A DNA stretch of 64,000 bases, taken from NCBI GenBank assembly GCA_036346395.1, contig CM070599.1:14685232-14749231 (forward strand), read 5' to 3'. This document shows positions 40,532-53,285 of this stretch, in pieces (position 1 is the stretch's first letter; each line of letters opens with the position of its first letter). The notes under the pieces were generated by a model. The model was not told where the DNA came from. It searched no databases and saw only the letters and a list, made by a program, of their open reading frames with translations. The position numbers were made by a program, and so were the translations under genes. The DNA comes from Hsuehochloa calcarea. Taxonomy: Eukaryota > Streptophyta > Magnoliopsida > Poales > Poaceae.

Positions 40532-40870
40532 TTAAATGAGCCTCATACCCATGCCCATAGATGCAATATAAATCGCCTTCCGTGCTAGCCCTTTTGTGAA
40601 ATTGTCTGCCAGATTTTTCTTTGTGCGAATATAGTTCACAACAATCACTCTGGAGATTCTTAATTTTCTGACAGATTTAAGCCCACACTTCACATGTCTA
40701 GAGGACTTCATGTTATCCTTAGTACTCATAACATTAGTCAACACTGTTTGGTTCTCGCGGTACATTAGGATTGCCGGTATTGGTTTCTATATTAATGGCA
40801 AGTTCAACAATAGCTCTCTAAGCCATTCAACTTCAACAGTGGATGTGCATAGTGCTAGAAGCTTATCTTC
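40532..40870 (-). pseudogene. copia RNase H fragment
   Basis: The minus-strand frame has NYIRTKKNLADNFTKGLARK and ends MGMGMRLI, the typical C-terminus of copia RNase H. Upstream DNA up to 40870 continues the RNase H frame with EDKLLALCTSTVEVEWLREL. It stops where an LTR-like sequence starts at 40879. Confidence 0.7.
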
Positions 40871-40878
40871 CATGGTTG

Positions 40879-42194
40879 TGTAATACTCCGAAATATTTTA
40901 AGGGAGGAAATCGCTTAAAATAGAATTTTAGAAGGATTAAAAAAGAGGTTTTTCGTACTGGGTTGAGAACCTGGGCCTCAGTCCTTTGGTCCACGAAGCC
41001 CAAGAGGTGGGAGGGGGACCGGCCACCAATAAAAGGAGGGGAAACCCTAACCCACTACTGTAGCACCTCTCTGCTACAGTAGCACCACCACTACAGTGGC
41101 TCGCTACAGTAAACATCCTTCTCCTTACACTCTATTGCTATTTCCCCTCCCTCTCGGTGGTGCTCTCCCATTATTGCCGGCCAAAGGAGAAAGGAAGGGG
41201 GAGTGGAAGGAGTTCTTCATGGGGGGGTTTCCAGCGAGTTCATTCGTGTCTTCTAGGGTAAATCTCATCTCCTCGCTGTCGGTTCAATTATTTTCAATGG
41301 GATGCGGTCGTTTAGTGATTCTTCATTCCTGCTGCATTGGAATCGGTAATCTGTAGTATTTTTGTTCTTCAATTTTGGTCTAGATCTGGGTGAAATTAGA
41401 GGATAGGGTCTCCTATAGAGTTATGGGGAATGTCAACAGCTTTCTGTAGGATCCAAGATCACTTTATTCGTAGTTGTAGTTTGGGAGATACATCAATTTC
41501 TTTACTGTTGTCCAGAAACCCGGTCAAAATACAACAGTCGTATTAATTGATAAATAAGGATTTGATAGTGGCCGAATAAGGGATGTCTCCCAACATGATT
41601 TTTGTAGGAAATTCTCTTATATTTCCATATTGATAAAGAACACGATTTTTGGTTCAGCCAATTGAAAGTTATAGCTATTCTTTTGCTACTGTCCATTTTG
41701 TCTGTCAGTTTCTGATAGTACCTTTTCTTCTGTTTGTTAGATGTAATTAAAAGCAGAATCAGGAGATCTCACCAACTAAGTTTTTGTAGATAATTCTATT
41801 ATCTTTCCAGAGGATCTGAGGATGCCATTTTTTTATTGACAGAGGAAAAGTTATGTATTTCAGAAGGCTGCTGTCCAATTATAGTTTTCTGCTAGATCGT
41901 CGTCTTATTTCAGTAGATTAAAAAATTAAACCATGGGTTTTGGGGAATGCATTTGAGAGCGTTGCGAATAGTGTCTTATTTCCTATTCAAACTTGTTTTG
42001 AGTAACTTAATTGTTGTAGGAGGAGTGACCTCAGGGTTAGTGGCACCTTCTTTACCTCCTAACGTGTCGTAACGCGAAAGTCAAGTACAGATTGAATTGT
42101 CTTGACTGTTTATTTGTTCAAAATGGTTGTATGCTTATGACATGGCTAAATTCTATGAATTGTGAGTAATTTCGTTATTTACATGATTCTGTTC
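40879..42194 (+). repeat. LTR-like sequence starting TGTAATACTCC
   Basis: This starts abruptly at TGTAATACTCCG after the copia RNase H fragment, in the manner of gypsy LTRs. It contains a short block of repeated CTACAGT motifs (about 41056-41110). CATGGTTG occurs both just before the start (40871-40878) and at about 42191, which hints at a solo LTR with GGTTG duplication. The right end would then be ...TTCAT, not the canonical CA, so the call is weak. Confidence 0.4.
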
Positions 42195-42249
42195 ATGGTT
42201 GATATTAAATATTTCTTTGAGAGTATGCTTTTCATTGCAATGTCTTCAT

Positions 42250-42804
42250 TTCAAGCATTCATGATTCTTTCCTAGGAGGGAGTATTGAAAGTCCCATCAT
42301 TCCAACATGGGCAAATAAATCCCATCATTCCAATATGGGCCAATAGATCCCCGTATGAAAGATTCTTCATACGTGATGAAGACGGGGTGCCTGATCTTTC
42401 GATGAGATTGATAAATATCGATTTTGGTGGAGACGACTCTCGCGATCCGACTACAACCGTACTACGACGCTTACGCCTTAGCAATCGTTGAACCAACTTC
42501 GAGATGTTATTGACCTGCTGGAAGCACGATCAACCTGACCACGAAGGTCTATTCCTGTATGCAATCGAAGAACACGCAAGAACAAGATAAAACACAATCT
42601 GATGTATTGCAAATATTTATGAAATTTCATAAGGTGGGATTTCGAAGGATGTCTTAACAGGTGGTCATTCGACACAACTGAAGAACAATAGTTTGCACAA
42701 GGGCTAAACCTTAACTCAATGAAATCCGAGAAAACTAGAGGGGTGCGACCTCCTTATATAGGGAAGGGAAAGCCACAAATCTAAAAGAAATAGTGGGGTG
42801 GACT
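42250..42804 (-). repeat. Possible LTR/leader fragment of a minus-strand retroelement
   Basis: On the minus strand a TATA-like CCTATATAAGGAG at about 42755 is followed by sequence typical of retroelement leader regions, with a short open frame down to 42272. No termini or duplication were found. Confidence 0.3.
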
Positions 42805-45573
42805 TGTGAGACCCCGGTTTATCGGGCTTGTAATGCTTAACCATCCATTCGGTCCTAGCATCACAAATCAGATAATCCGAGACTCGAGACATGTATACTT
42901 CCCAGAAATGCAGTATACACACCTCCTTACAAAGTTCATGCATCAATTTCATTCATTCACATAGAACCGAAGCAAGAAACAGAACAGAAGTTAACATAAA
43001 TAAAAGATAGTTATTACAAAAGAGAGGCTGACCGGCCAAATACATACATAGACAAAAGAAATAAACAGCGGAAGCAAAAGTGCCATAAGATGGCCATAAA
43101 CAAAAGAGCCAATCAGTGTGCCTTTAACCCACAAGGCAACCGACCGGACCGCCAACCTGGTCGTCGAATCCACAGCACATTTCACAAAAGTGAGGCCCTT
43201 GGGGCTCACCTTCCTCCCCTACAACAAAGAGCCCAGCAAAGCCAGGTGAGTACTTTGAATGTACTCGCAAGACTTACGTGTAAAGTAACAGACCTATACA
43301 TATGCTACATGCAAGCTTATTTAAGTGGAGGCTGTATGTTTCATTTTCAGCACAAAGCAATCTTTATTTGCAATAATGTAGTACATTTAAAATCAAGTTA
43401 ACAAATCAGTTTTTACTGTTCAAATAACCGAAAAAGACAACAATATAACAGTAGGTAGATGACAACAACAATCCTGGAAGTGACTAAACCATTAGTCACC
43501 ACAACAATAGCATTAATTACCCATTCATACCACCCATGTCAAGTTTTAATTTAAAAGGTTGAAGTCTAACTCTTGCAAAACCTAACCAAGCGTGTCCATA
43601 ACCTAGAACGAGGCTATTCGAATAGTTTTATCCTGCGAGGTGTACCACTTGTACCCACACGCTGACCGCCTTTTGCCAAGCTATTAAGCACACTTAGAAG
43701 GTATGCCCGACGGCTAAGTCCTCGAGACATTTCCAATATTGTGAATTATTCACGAGCCACCAGTATGGATAGAAACCCATACGTTGTGTCGAGTCATCGT
43801 AAAGCCTCGGTCAACTACCCTTCCGGGTAAAGCCTTGGACAACTACGACGCCCCTCGAGGTGGAGAGCCTACCCTAATCTCCACCACCGCACACCCAACA
43901 CAAGAACACGACCATATATCATGTTTCACACAACACACACAACCCCCTCCTGCGACTCGGAGATAACCCACGCCAAAGTACTAAGTCAAGAGAGGTCCCA
44001 TGTCCCTCTCGCGTGGTTAGCACGCAAAAATGCTTGGAGAGTGTGACACAAGATGTTCGGTCCTTGTTGACTTAGGCAAGACAACCACAAACCCAATAAC
44101 CCACCATCCGACCACTTGCCCAAGTCCAAATCAGTTTTCCATTTTCAGATTTTGACTTTACAAAATAACAAAGCACAAGTGCTGGTCGTAACGACATAAT
44201 ACTTAAATGTGTGATCAAGACCATCGACTAGAATCGATGATCGCCCAGTACTACCGGAACTAAGCATTTCTAAGCAATTTCAAATCGAAAGCTACTAAGT
44301 GACAAGAGTCCATCCATCGGACTCCGACCACAGCCAATAACCTGAGCTCATGGTAGTAGAGGATAAACAAGTCCTACAGATTATGCAACTATAGGATACT
44401 AACTATAATTTAACAACAAAATAGCAATGCATACATACGAGTTGGAAATCAATATATTAGACTTGAAAAATAATGGGATTAACATGATCAAACTGCTTGC
44501 CTGTTTCTTTGTCGGAATCAAGATGTAGCTGGGGATCACTTATGTTGTCAATGTGCTCTTCGGATCCTAACGAGAAGGCGAAAAGCAACCAATAAGAACG
44601 AATAAAACGCAAAGACTCAACAGCAAACTTTCTTTTAAAATTCTGAAAATCTTACAGTAGCAAGGTACTGATTTATAAAGAATTCAGCAACAAGAACCAA
44701 TTGGTTTGGATTCTTAATGCCAAATATACGACCGAAAGAAGGTCTTGCGACCAGGTAGTGGTCGTAGCAGTACCTACGACTGAACAATAGTCGTGGAAGG
44801 ATTTACGACCAGATAGTGGTCGTAGAAGAACGCACGACTGGGTACTAGTCGTAGACAGACTTACGACTTGGCACAAGTCGTAGAAGAACTTATGACCCTG
44901 ACATAGTCGTAGTAAGACTTACGACTAGGTACAGGCCGCGACAGAACTTACGACTGGGTAAAGGTCGCAGAAAGACTTATGACCACGCCATAGTCGTAGT
45001 AAGACTTACGACTATGGGGGTGATTGTAGGAGAACTTACAATCACTTGGTAGGCCTCTCCCTTCTAAATATAAGGGGTAGTTCTGGGGACTATGGGACGA
45101 CATATTCACCCATCGTAATACTGCATCTGGTCGAAACGACCAAACTACAGTGACTGGTCGGAATCCGACCACGAGGCAGCGCCTCCCGCATGCTTTGCCG
45201 GTGGCCCATCAGCCTCTCCGACCACAGCGGCGGTACGACCACGAAATGCGGCCGAGAAGGTATGGCTCGGGAGAACTCTCCGAACGGATAATACCAAAAG
45301 AACAACGAAACACACCTAGGCTCCTATAGGGTAAGGTGAAATTACCTGAGCTGAAGAAACGACCAGAGACCCACGGAGTGGCTCCGGCGACGAGTATCCG
45401 AACGGCGGCGGTAAGGTTCTCGCTAGGCCACAGCGACCTGGGCAAAGAGAGAACCAAACCGAGTGAGGGTCAAGCTCTAGAGAGCGAAGGGGGAGCAGAG
45501 GGGGCGAAGACTTGAAGAAGAAAACCCCCGCTGCACCGCCTCCACCGTGAGCTCCCAACTCAATAATGGCGGT
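42805..45573 (-). repeat. LTR-like region of a gypsy-type element, truncated on the right
   Basis: The left edge TGTGAGACCCCGG resembles the TGTCGGGACCGG edge of the solo LTR at 11884, and inner landmarks also match (for example 'gtgagtac...tactccgcaag' near 12236 and 43243). The right part at 45340-45560 is GC-rich like an LTR R-U5/leader and includes a possible donor after CAGCTCAG. It ends where the plus-strand gypsy LTR begins. No duplication was found, so the extent is uncertain. Confidence 0.45.
44727..45037. repeat. 29-bp tandem array of hairpin-forming units
   Basis: About eleven units of 29 bp follow the plan TACGACY, 5-7 nt, RGTCGTA, then a short AGAACT/AGACT spacer. Each unit is a small inverted repeat. 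Where the left arm is CGACCA the right arm is TGGTCG, and where it is CGACT or CGACTT the right arm is AGTCG or AAGTCG, so the arms covary in several units. Later units carry mismatches or G-T pairs. The array lies inside the LTR-like region 42805-45573. Confidence 0.85.
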
Positions 45574-46252
45574 TGTTGAGGATTAAAATATTCATATATT
45601 ATCCTAATATATGATAAAGACCATACGTCTTCGTGGTCGTAACTTCTAAGACCACCGACCTAACTGGTCGAAGGTATTACGGAAGTTATATAATAAATAC
45701 CCTGGTCGGACTAAGTCTCAAACCTAGTCCACGACCAGGTAAGTGCTCGTGAAGCTATGAACAGGCGTCTGGGTCGAGTCTCCGACCACGCCACTCACTA
45801 TGTGATGAATGAATCACGTGTTTCATATTCCACATAATTACAACACTATCACGGTTGATGAATTAACGTCTCCTAAATCATTAACCGCCAAGCGGTTGAC
45901 ATCTTCACCAACGCCTCTGCGATTAGTAGAACCGTCAAGCGCCATCTCTTCCCGACTGACGCGTCGCTCCTCAGCGGATGTCTCTTCGTGGGATAAGCGC
46001 CACCGCTTCATCAAGTATTTAAGGGGACCATAGAAGGTGGAAGAGAGGACAACGAGAGCAGAACACGTAACATCGAGAGAGACGAAGACATCAAGCAAGA
46101 CTTAGCAAAGTGTTGTGTTTTTAGATACTCTCTGTGTTTGTAATCGTGAGTTCATAGCAATAAAGAGCAAGTCAGATCCACTCCCTGAAGTCACGCACAT
46201 TTTTCCTCTTTTCATTTATATGTTCATAAGATCGGCGATTTGATCGTCGGCA
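45574..46252 (+). repeat. 5' LTR of the plus-strand gypsy element
   Basis: Starts TGTTGAGGATTAAAATATTC and ends GATCGTCGGCA, followed at once by a primer site. It contains several GGTCG/CGACC motifs between 45630 and 45790. Confidence 0.75.
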
Positions 46253-46254
46253 GC

Positions 46255-46270
46255 TGGCGCCGTCAGTGGG
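46255..46270 (+). other. Primer binding site of the gypsy element
   Basis: TGGCGCCGTCAGTGGG, two bases after the LTR. The TGGCGCCGT start is like that used by gypsy elements primed by tRNA-Asp. Confidence 0.7.
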
Positions 46271-46342
46271 AAGATAGTGCAAAACTTCGGAAGAGGTTCT
46301 TTGTTCAACTCATCCGCTTTCTCCATTTTCGTAACTACAAGT

Positions 46343-48270
46343 ATGGCAGGAACTTGGGATGAGGAAAACTGGTTCGACTTGGATGACTACTCCAACCTTG
46401 ACATGGAAGCCTGCATCCAAGCCATGCAACATGGGGAATCTTCGTCCTCCTCCGATGGTTCGCACGTCGCTGACGACAGTGAACTTGAGCGGATGGATGA
46501 AGATACACCGTTGCGCCAAGAGGCGCTTTCTGAGGAACGGGTTGTTCCGATCGATTCGAGACGTCAGAATATTTTTTCAAGACCGGTTTCCCGACCGGTG
46601 AAAAGGTGACAATACCTCGGCCCAACCCGAGGGTCAATATACCCTTGACACAATCATGGTGGCGGTGTTTACCAGCGGCCTCTGAAATTCCGAGGACCAA
46701 CGGCATCACGTAGCGGTGTCGATGAGACCCTCACCGGTAATGGGCGAGTGAGGGCGATAAGACTCGATGTCCGTCGGCAATCCGCCGAATCGGTGAGCCC
46801 GCCGCGAAGACCTCCGGAGGTTCTCATCTCGACCGGTCTCCGTCGTGAAGTCTCTGGTAGAAGCACCGAATTTCTCCATTAGTCACGATGGAAGCTCCTT
46901 AGAAGATCGTTCTTTGGGCGCATGAGGTCAACACGATCGGAAATCGATCGTGATGCCACTCGCGATCCTGCACACCACCCTCGCCACCACCGCTAATGGA
47001 GATGGCGCGGCAATCAAGCACCACCTACCGGAGGTAACGGAGCCGATGGGCGTCCATCGGCTAATACGCGTGGTGCAACCCACCAAGGATAGCGGGCATG
47101 ACGGGGTTAGGCCAAAGGTCGAGAGGAACTTCGGTCTTGAACACGGCATCTTCGATGAATCCTCCGAGACCTTGGTATGATTCGAGAACTTGTGTCGTAT
47201 CCAAAATATTCTTAATATCGACCTGCTCGGGTGAAGCTCGGGCTTTACCCAATTGGTGGAGCGGTATCGGAAATTCTTCAACGAACCGTCGCAACAGCGC
47301 GGAAGCGTGCAAGGGCAAGGGATGTCGCAAAGTCTAACGGTGACTTCATCTCAACGCTCCTCCCTCGATGAGGCAGCATGGTCATCCACGGTACCTAGAC
47401 CTCCTCGGCGATTCCGACCCGAGGGTCATGAAGGAAGAAGGTTGTTTGAACAACGGCCTCTTCCCTAGCCAAGGAGAGCACTGATTGGCGGATGATCCCG
47501 TCATCATCCGAACCATGCTAATGGTCAAAGCGTCATGATAACGTCCACGGCCGGATCGGGGCAGCGGAGCCTCGGCGTTCAAATAGAAGAAACCGATCTC
47601 CCATCGATCCTAATCCGGCACCTTTTCCACGAAGGCGCTATGAATCGATTCTGAGTTGTCGAGCCTTTTCTGCGGGGCTCCAAGTCATGCGTTGGCCTAA
47701 TGGGTTCCGACCTGCCAACTTGGATAAATTCGATGGATCTCAAAATCCATTAGAGTTTCTCCAAATATACACCACTGCCATCAGAGCAGCTGGTGGTGAT
47801 CAAAACGTGATGGCTAATTATTTACCCACGGTTCTGGAAGGATCGACCCGGTCTTGGTTGCTTAACCAACCGGTCGGATCTATTTATACTTAGGAGCGAC
47901 TCTGCGATCCGTTGATTGTGAATTTCGAGTGCGTCGACGATGCATCGAAAGGAGGATGATCTCCATCGAACTCGGCAGAACCAAAGGAAACTCTCGTCGA
48001 TACATCAAGAGGTTGGCCGGTTGAAATTCTATTCTAGAAATTGCAGAATCTTCTGTGATTTAGGCATTCAAGGCAGGTTTAAGGAATCGGCGGTTTACGG
48101 AGAACATCGCTATGAATCCTCCACGAACAACCGCCGAACTCTTTGACATGGCTGATAAGTATGCGGCCGCTAGTGAGGCGGTTGAATGGACTGAAGCCAT
48201 TGATTGAAAAGAGAAAATCCCTCAACCTGGCCTTGAGAAGTCAGAAAAGAATCCCAAGAAGGTTTCGTGC
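46343..48270 (+). pseudogene. gypsy gag remnant
   Basis: An ATG at 46343 opens an acidic N-terminus (MAGTWDEENWFDLDDYSNLD) that stops at 46609. After a degenerate GC-rich stretch, the capsid-type core appears at 47687-47893: DKFDGSQNPLEFLQIYTTAI and ANYLPTVLEGSTRSWLLN. It continues through frame changes to DMADKYAAASEAVEWTEAID near 48145-48207. The zinc knuckle and everything after it are lost. Confidence 0.8.
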
Positions 48271-48284
48271 CTTATGAATGTGAA

Positions 48285-49995
48285 CATTTCCATTGATATA
48301 TATCTTTTTTCTTAAAACTCTATTTGCACTCAATGATCGCAACACCATCAGGTGCATCAACTAAGTTCCAAACTTGATTATCAGGCATGAACTTTATTTC
48401 GAATCTCATGGCTTCATGTCATAACTTAGAGTCTGGGTCCACCATCGCTTCAGCATAAGTTTTATTCTCATCATTATTCAATAATAAAACATCATGCCCA
48501 TACCTTATAGGTAATTGACATAGCCTTTTTGATCTACATGGGGTTGATATCTCATCTACAGGTTCAACAACACTTTGTTCATCCTGTAGAGGTTCAGCAG
48601 GAGTTGAAATATTTTTAAGATGGCTCTCGAATTTCTTCGAGTTGCACCTTGGTTCTACTGACTCCTTTGAAAAGAAACTCTTTCTTCAAGAAAACACAAT
48701 TGCGGGCAACAAACACTTTATTATCAACCCGATTATAAAAAATGATATCATTTAGTTTCCTTAGGATACCCCATAACGAAGCACTTATCGGACTTGGGTG
48801 TGAATTTATCAGATGTCAAACGTTTGACATATATCTCATATAGTGTATTTTCTACCGTTTTTTTTATCAAACCATATTTAAATTGAAAGCCAATGTTTCT
48901 AGATGGTATGCCTAGAATTGCAATAGAAGATCAAATTGACTCATTGATCGAACCATATCCAACAATGTTTGATTCTGTTGTTAGAAACCCCATTCCATTG
49001 AGGCGTCCCAGGCGGAGTAAGTTGTGGAACAATTCCACAGTTCTTTAGATGATCACCAAACTCATGGCTCAAATATTTCCCTCCACGATCAGATTGTAGA
49101 CATTTGATTGTCTTGCCAAGTTAATTCTGCACTTCATTCAGAAATTCTTTGAACTTTTTAAAGTATTCCAACTTATACTTCATCAAATAGATATGGTCAT
49201 ATCTACTGAAATCATCAGTAAAAGTTATGAAGTACTAAAAACCACCTCTGACCGAAGTGGTCATTGGTCCACATACATCTGTATATACAAGGGCCAATAA
49301 GTCACTTGCCCTCTCACCTCTAGTCGTGAAAGGCACCTTCGCCATTTTGCCAAGTAAACAAGATTAACTTATTTCAAATAATCCAAAATCAAATAAGTTT
49401 AGAAGACCGTCTTTTGGAGCTTCATCACGCGCTTCTCATTTATATGACCTAGACGACAATGCCCAAAAAAGTGGGATTCAATTCATTAGGTCAAAGTCTT
49501 TTAGCATTAATATTATAGATGGGCCCATCCTCTAGATTCAAAACATATAATCCATTCACCAATGAGCATAGCCATAAAGCATACCTTCAAAATAAATTGA
49601 ACAACAATGGTTCATTATTCTGAACTCATAACCTTCTGCTCATAAATAAAAAGGAGAATTTTTTTTTGCTTAAGGCTGGAACATAATAACAATTATTTGG
49701 TTCCATAACTAATCCTAAGGGTAAAGCTAATGGTAAGATGCCAATAGCTAATGCAGCAACTCTTGCTCCATTGCTGAGACGAAAATCAACATCTCATCTT
49801 ACCAAGCTTCTACTCCTTATCAGTCATTGCATCGAATTGCAAATATAAGCAACCGATCCGGTATCAAATACCCAAGAACTGGTCGGAGAAGTGGTAAGAT
49901 TAATTTCTATAACATCTATACCTGAACTGGAGGTCTTACTTCCTTTGTGCTTTTTCATCTCTGCTAAGTACTTCTTGCAATTTCTCTACCAATAC
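48285..49995 (-). pseudogene. copia protease/integrase remnant (left part)
   Basis: After the gypsy insertion the frame resumes as RNCKKYLAEMKKHKGSKTSS and SSWVFDTGSVAYICN, the protease, with GSVA in place of the usual GA. Integrase follows with IYTDVCGPMTTSVRGGF near 49275-49230 and FTDDFSRYDHIYLMKYKLEY near 49205-49150. GKTIKCLQSDRGGKYLSHEF is near 49105-49060. Stops interrupt every piece. The reading breaks off at 48285 before reverse transcriptase. Confidence 0.75.
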
Positions 49996-51754
49996 TGTAA
50001 CACCCCAGCCCGGCACAGGGCCTAAGATACTACTAAACAACCTTCCTACAATATTTTACTTCGATGTACTAAAACAAATTTCAGCAAAACATACATCTAT
50101 GAACGACTTAACTCAAATCAACAAGAACTAACACAAGCTACAAATAGATAGCAATATGACTACCACAAATCAGTTAATGAATACTTAGGCATGACTCCTG
50201 CTATTTCTCATCCAAACCGAACCAAAAGAATAAAGGATCATAACGAGAGTAACTCCTTATCAGTTACACCTAAATCATCAAGATTTGCAAGGAAGACGAG
50301 GAGGAAAAACTAATCAAGTTGTTCATATTATTCTCTCAAATGTAACTAACAAATCAAAACTAAAATTAAAGCATCAATCAAAATCATCCACCAAAATTCT
50401 TGGCTACTACGAATACAAATAAATCCGTTAACGCGAAGGGTGAACTCAGTCCGAAACATAAACAAATAATAATACGAGTGTGAAAGTTAGGTAAACAAGC
50501 CAATTTATTTACCATGGGTGAATATAAGTGAAGTGCACCAGTCTACCCCTTCTCATGCATGTCTTTGCTTCGAAAGGTACCTAAATGAAAACAACAACAA
50601 GCGTGAGTCCATGACTCAGTAGAGCACAACAGGGATAATAAACCAAACAACATGAGTAGCCAATAGGAATGTTGGCGTGATTCTTTGGTACTACTGACTT
50701 GAAAACTTCGTAACTTCTATTTGATACATCCAAAGTCGATGATCTAGGACTCTATGGAAAGATAATAAAATTATATACAATAACTTAGTTGGCGGAATTC
50801 TCTAATTCTGCCATTAACATGATCTAATCTATAATTGAAAACCTGAAGTTAGAATCTGACAGTCTGAAGGAACAACAGTACAAGAAAAATCCGTATCTTT
50901 CAATTAGCTTATCCAAAATTTATGATATTTACGAATCTAGAAAGCTAATAAAATTCCCCACGAAAGTTGCATTGGTAGACTCCCATTAATTGGTCATAAT
51001 CAAACCCTTAACTATTAAACAAGGCGACTTTAATCCCGTCAGGATTTCTAGACAGCAATAAAGAAACTAACGTTCTCCAAAACCACAACTCCAAAATGGG
51101 TGATCTCAGACTCTGTTGAAAGCTGAGAACAAGCCCCACAACTCTCTAGCAGACCTTATCCTCAAATTCGGATAATAACTATAGGAAAACTGACGATCAA
51201 GCCAAGTATAGATTACTGGACCTAAGCACAACAACTCAACGATTATCTAATCGGTAAAATTTAAAGATCAAACTGGCTTCAACCAGTGGGGAGATCATCG
51301 TTAGCCCTTGAAGACATGGCTGAAGCTTGTTGAAAATCTCCCACGTGGAACACCGTCTTCCCGGTCCTCCTTCCTCTCACCTTCGATTGGCGCAGCCCGG
51401 CTTCTCTCTTCCTCGTAGCCCTGGATAGCAGCGACGACGAGGCACCAATGGAGGGAAACCACGCCGGGGAGCTGCTGGACCAGGGAGGTGTCGGCCTTAG
51501 GGGAGGGGCTGCGTAAGAGTAAGGGAAGTGGCAATGGCGGCAGCCTATGGGTGGAGAGGGGCGGCGCACAAGGGGGAGGCAGAGGGTGCGGCTAGGGTTT
51601 AGGGGGAGGGAGGCGCCCCCTTTTGGTCGGCCCCCACTTGGGCCTCCTGGGCCGTGGCCCAAGGCCCAGGTTGGCGGATTTTTGTGAAAAACCCCGTATA
51701 AATTTTTTTCTCTTGTTCATGCTTTCTTCCCTTAGAAATAATCAGAGTATTACA
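49996..51754 (-). repeat. 3' LTR of the gypsy element (1,759 bp, internally deleted)
   Basis: Matches 56886-58897 except for a missing block of about 250 bp near 50690. At the gap it reads GGTACTACTGACTTGAAAAC. The other LTR has two similar motifs flanking the extra block. Confidence 0.93.
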
Positions 51755-51847
51755 CTCTACTCCACTTAACAGGATTCGATCCTGAATCTAAACTCCGATC
51801 TATATGAAAGAAAATTGTGATTGGAAATTAATGACAGAAACACGTAC

Positions 51848-53285
51848 CCACTGCGAACAAATCTGGGTACTGTTCACGCATGCGAGACTCTAGTTCCCAT
51901 GTGGCCTCTTTCTCCAATTGGTGAAACTAAAGTACCTTGACATATTTCAACATCTTGTTCCCCAGGATTCGCTCTGACTCTTCTAGAATTATCACTGGCC
52001 GGGACTCAAAGGTAAGATCTTGCTCAATTCTCAATGTCTCTAATGTAATAGCATATTCTGGATCTCTCAAATATTTCCTCAGCATGGAAACACGGAATAC
52101 ATTATGCACGCCGCGCATGGACTCAGGAAGGTCCAAGCGATATGCCAACGTTCCAATTCGTGCTACGATTGGAAATGGTCCAACATACCTCGGGCTAAGC
52201 TTCCCTTTGGTGCCAAAACGTACTATGCCCTTAGTAGGGGACACCTTCAAGAGGACCTGGTCCCCAACTTCAAACTCCAATTCTCACCTTCAAACTCCAG
52301 TTCTCACCTTCTCACATCTGCATAACTCTTTTGTCGGCTCTGAGTAGCTAACAGATTTTTTATAATCTCTGTTACTCTGGCCACAGTCTGCTGAACCTAG
52401 TCGGGACCCAAAACTGCTCATTCTCCAACCGCATCCCAACACAATGGGGATCTACACTTATGCCCATAGAGAACCTCAAATTTTGCAGCTCGAATACTGG
52501 CGTGATAACTGTTGTTATATGCGAACTCTGCCAGAGCTAGGTGATCCTCCCAACTCCCTTTCTAAGACATAAAACAAGACCTGAGCATGCCCTCAAGTGT
52601 CCGAATTGTGCGCTCAGACTGACCATCCATTTGAGGGTGAAATGCAGTGCTAAGATGGAGCTGTGTGCCCAAGGCACTCTGCAGACTCTCCCAAAATATG
52701 GAGACGAACTTAGCATCACAATCAGAAATAATAGTCTTAGGCACATCATGCAATCGCACTATCTCTCTCTCACATAGAGAGGAGCCAAGTCACTCGCTGA
52801 ATGTGTTGTACGGATGGGAATGAAATGCGCAGACTTGCTGAACTTGTCGACTATCACCCAAATAACATCATTCCCTTGCTGCGTGCAAGGTAACCCAACC
52901 ACAAAATCCATAGAGATGTCATCCCATGGCCAAACTAGAACCTCCAAAGGCTGCAACAATCTCGTGGGGCGTTTATGCTCGACCTTGATTCACGACAAAT
53001 ACCACAAGATGCCACATACTAAGCAATATCAACATTCATTCTTTTCCACCAAAAACTCTTTTTCAAATACTTATACATCTTGGTCTCGCCAGGATGTAGG
53101 GTGTATGGAGTACAATGGGCTTCCCTTAGAATTTCATCCTTGACCTGGGCCCCTTGTGGAACGCAAAGGCGGCCCTTAAACCGCAACGCACCAGACTCAT
53201 CAATGCTGAAGTGACCCTGCTTGCCCTCATCGAGAAACTTTCTCGCCCGCTGAAGCATTAGATCATGCTGCTGTGCTTCTCGCAC
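51848..53285 (-). pseudogene. gypsy integrase with C-terminal chromodomain
   Basis: The N-terminal zinc-binding region and preceding linker are at 53285-53019 (HFSIDESGALRFKGRLCVPQ). The catalytic core at 52959-52562 has DDISMDFVVGLPCTQQGNDV, VPKTIISDCDAKFVSIFWES and FHPQMDGQSERTIRTLEGML, so the D, D and E positions are visible. The linker GDQVLLKVSPTKGIVRFGTK, at 52265 onward, leads to a chromodomain: SRPVIILEESERIL...MLKYVKVL, a stop, then FHQLEKEATWELESRMREQY, down to 51848. Chromodomains steer integration to particular chromatin. In-frame stops break the gene. Confidence 0.88.

Larger units (their letters stand above)
45574..48280 (+). mobile_element. Ty3/gypsy retrotransposon, 5' end only
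   Basis: A 679-bp LTR, a tRNA primer site and a decayed gag follow one another on the plus strand. The sequence breaks off at about 48280, where a minus-strand copia integrase starts. Protease, pol and the 3' LTR are missing from the window. The primer site and gag style recall RIRE2-type elements of grasses. Confidence 0.75.

Noticed and set aside
40871..42198. CATGGTTG at both ends of 40879-42194 as proof of a solo LTR
   Set aside because: The implied right end is CAT, not CA, and an 8-bp chance match over this distance is not rare enough. It is reported only as a low-confidence LTR.
44727..45037. CRISPR-like array of 29-bp repeats
   Set aside because: There are no unique spacers. The units abut with only short similar linkers, and the context is a plant retroelement.
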